This document shows positions 62,309 through 64,000 of a stretch of 64,000 nucleotides of DNA, one piece after another. This stretch comes from Pedobacter sp. MR2016-24 (GTDB lineage Bacteria; Bacteroidota; Bacteroidia; Sphingobacteriales; Sphingobacteriaceae). Position 1 is the first letter of the stretch, and the number at the start of each line of letters is the position of its first letter. A program made the position numbers and the translations under genes. The notes beneath the pieces are model-generated. The model worked only from the letters and a program-made list of their open reading frames with translations, was not told the origin of the DNA and made no database searches. Where the stretch lies: the NCBI RefSeq assembly GCF_026239655.1, contig NZ_JAPIVO010000008.1:1-64000 (forward strand), read 5' to 3'.

Positions 62309-63682
62309 TTATTTATTCCTAAAAACAATATCCAGTGTCTCTAAAATTGCTCGTTTCGCTTTCTCTAATTCAATCTTCGTATGCGCTGCAGATACAAAAC
62401 CTACCTCGTATCCTGAAGGCCCTAAATAGATACCCCTGTTTAACAACTCCCTGTGCATGATCTTGAATTTCTCCATGCTTGCCGGATCGATATCTTCCGC
62501 ACACTGGATTTTGTCCTTATCCGTAAAAGCAAACCAAAAGATGGAGCCTACATTAAAGACTTTAAACTTATAACTTCTGGCCGTAGCAAAACGCTGGATG
62601 CTTTCAGCAAATTCAGCCGCCTTATTATTCAAATCTTTATAAAATCCTGACCGCAGCAACTCCGTTAACTGTGCGATACCTGCTGCCATAGCAACCGGGT
62701 TTCCGGATAATGTTCCTGCCTGGTAAACACCGCCATCAGGCGATATATGTCCCATGATCTCTGCAGAAGCCCCATACATTCCTACGGGTAATCCTCCTCC
62801 AAGGATCTTTCCATAAGTAACTATATCTGGTTTCGCACTATAATGCCCCGCTGCACCTTCAAATCCCAAACGGAAACCGGTAATTACTTCATCGAATATT
62901 AACAGTGCACCATTGTCTTTACAGATCTGCTGCAGGAATTCTATATATGCTGCATCCTGGATCAGTAATCCATTATTAGCAGGAATACCCTCAATGATGA
63001 CTGCTGCTACCTCGTCTTTAAATTGAGCAAAAGCCTGTGTCAACGCTTCAGTATCATTTAACGGAACCACAATTGTTTCTGCAGCGAAAGATTTTGGTAC
63101 GCCAAGCGAAGAAGTTTCACCAAAAGTAACCAGGCCTGAACCTGCTTTTACCAGTAATGAATCACTGTGACCATGGTAACAGCCTTCAAATTTGATGATC
63201 TTATCTCTTCCTGTATATCCACGTGCCAGTCTGATGGCCGACATTACGGCTTCTGTTCCGGAGCTCGTAAAGCGGATCTTCTCCACGTGTTTGTTATTTT
63301 TAATAATCAGTTCTGCCAGTTCATTTTCCAGCGCAGTAGGTGCACCGAAACTCATTCCATTCTGCATTACTTCAGTCACCTTTTCCCTGACTTTTGCAGG
63401 ATTGTGACCTAAAATAAGTGGTCCCCAGCTACCGCAGAAATCAATAAACTGATTCCCGTCTGCATCCCAGACAAAACAGCCATCACCTTTCTGAATGAAA
63501 AGTGGCGTTCCATAAACGGATTTAAAAGCTCTTACCGGTGAGTTTACCCCGCCCGGAAAATATGTTTTAGCTTTCTCGTAAAGCTCGGCCGATTTCTGTC
63601 TTGAAATATCTGGTTTAGTTCCGGTATTTACTGGCATATCCCCTTCGTTACCCGAAAACATCTTCTTTAATGATTCTAACAT
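62309..63682 (-). CDS. hemL: Glutamate-1-semialdehyde 2,1-aminomutase
   Basis: The 457-residue PLP enzyme has YFPGGVNSPVRAF, FTSSGTEAVMSAIRLARG, IFDEVITGFRLGF and the PLP-lysine motif VTYGKILGGGLPVG. It makes 5-aminolevulinate in the C5 pathway from glutamyl-tRNA. About 25 residues at the N terminus (MLESLKKMFSGNEGD and on) precede the conserved start and are rare in the family. An internal Met at residue 17 (MPVNTG) is a possible shorter start. Confidence 0.94.
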   Translation of the reverse strand: MLESLKKMFSGNEGDMPVNTGTKPDISRQKSAELYEKAKTYFPGGVNSPVRAFKSVYGTPLFIQKGDGCFVWDADGNQFIDFCGSWGPLILGHNPAKVREKVTEVMQNGMSFGAPTALENELAELIIKNNKHVEKIRFTSSGTEAVMSAIRLARGYTGRDKIIKFEGCYHGHSDSLLVKAGSGLVTFGETSSLGVPKSFAAETIVVPLNDTEALTQAFAQFKDEVAAVIIEGIPANNGLLIQDAAYIEFLQQICKDNGALLIFDEVITGFRLGFEGAAGHYSAKPDIVTYGKILGGGLPVGMYGASAEIMGHISPDGGVYQAGTLSGNPVAMAAGIAQLTELLRSGFYKDLNNKAAEFAESIQRFATARSYKFKVFNVGSIFWFAFTDKDKIQCAEDIDPASMEKFKIMHRELLNRGIYLGPSGYEVGFVSAAHTKIELEKAKRAILETLDIVFRNK

Positions 63683-63683
63683 A

Positions 63684-64000
63684 TTACATCCAATTCTTTT
63701 CTACAATATCCCTTATATGATAGGTAGTGATGATACTTGCCCCTGCACGTGCAAAAGCATGCATAGTTTCCATCACTACTTTCTGCTCGTCTATCCAACC
63801 TCTTTCTGCTGCTGCTTTCACCATCGCATATTCCCCTGAAACATTGTAACAGGCAATAGGCAGGCTGGTATGCTGTTTCAGGTTGTGCATCACATCAAGG
63901 TAAGCCAGTGCAGGCTTAACCATTAATACGTCAGCACCTTCACTCTCATCCAGCAATGCTTCTCTTAACGCCTCTTCAGGATTTCTGAAATCCATCTGGT
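63684..64000 (-). CDS. hemB: Delta-aminolevulinic acid dehydratase, C-terminal part
   Basis: The gene runs off the right edge. The visible 105 codons cover the C-terminal third, with ADVLMVKPALAYLD carrying the active-site Lys and YNVSGEYAMVKAAAERGW. The upstream codons before the visible Met read Gln and Tyr, as expected for the YQMDFRNP region of HemB. It condenses two aminolevulinate molecules to porphobilinogen. Its stop lies 1 bp from the hemL start. Confidence 0.93.
   Translation of the reverse strand, partial: QMDFRNPEEALREALLDESEGADVLMVKPALAYLDVMHNLKQHTSLPIACYNVSGEYAMVKAAAERGWIDEQKVVMETMHAFARAGASIITTYHIRDIVEKNWM

Overview
The window looks like a chromosomal segment from a Bacteroidota member, most likely a Pedobacter-like Sphingobacteriaceae species. 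The protein set (head-GIN/DUF2807 protein, LemA-TPM operon, short AtpC, atpDC apart from the other ATP synthase genes, HemJ-type oxidase) fits that group. So do several promoters with the Bacteroidota -7 box TAnnTTTG, about 19-20 bp downstream of a TTG element where one is visible. This placement is inference from protein appearance and promoter style, not from a marker-gene search. Most of the window is ordinary core genome; no intact prophage, insertion sequence or CRISPR array was seen.

Layout. 1-1398 is a gene-poor stretch with two unusual 11-bp-period repeat arrays. 1399-9468 holds a PAS sensor without a kinase ATPase domain, a small ABC exporter pair, an FAD oxidoreductase and a LemA-TPM-TPM-Nudix run. 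9475-11111 is dnaA with DnaA boxes upstream. 11112-15045 carries a methylmalonyl-CoA-mutase-type subunit, an IscA-type Fe-S protein and a MacB-like permease. 15113-20096 is a nucleotide-sugar operon (rmlB, galE, UDP-xylose synthase, ugd), followed by waaA, hemH, ispH, a glycosyltransferase and a phosphoribosyltransferase. 25167-36960 is housekeeping (rlmD, pheS, kbl, obg, adk, tRNA-Arg, peroxiredoxin) with a TetR gene, a Rieske-like lipoprotein and two unlisted small ORFs. 37111-38884 is atpD-atpC.

The centrepiece is 39193-53432: a promoter, a 27-codon leader peptide rich in Ile/Leu/Val codons, mutually exclusive antiterminator/terminator stems, and then ilvE-ilvD-ilvB-ilvN-ilvC-leuC-leuD-ABC-leuB-leuA-ilvA closed by a strong terminator. 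It encodes nearly the whole pathway for isoleucine, valine and leucine, apparently controlled by ribosome-mediated transcription attenuation. A soluble tandem ABC ATPase with a degenerate first half is translationally embedded between leuD and leuB.

The right end has an ECF sigma factor / anti-sigma / outer-membrane-protein operon whose promoter resembles the one in front of the distant DUF2807 gene, and then a haem biosynthesis cluster (hemB, hemL, hemE, hemJ) that contains a two-component system.

The best candidates for undescribed biology are: the ilv-leu attenuator; the 36-codon amphipathic peptide ORF with an overlapping operator next to tetR; the 43-codon membrane peptide with a textbook promoter; the 11-bp repeat palindrome; the ATPase in the leu operon; and the shared ECF-type promoter.
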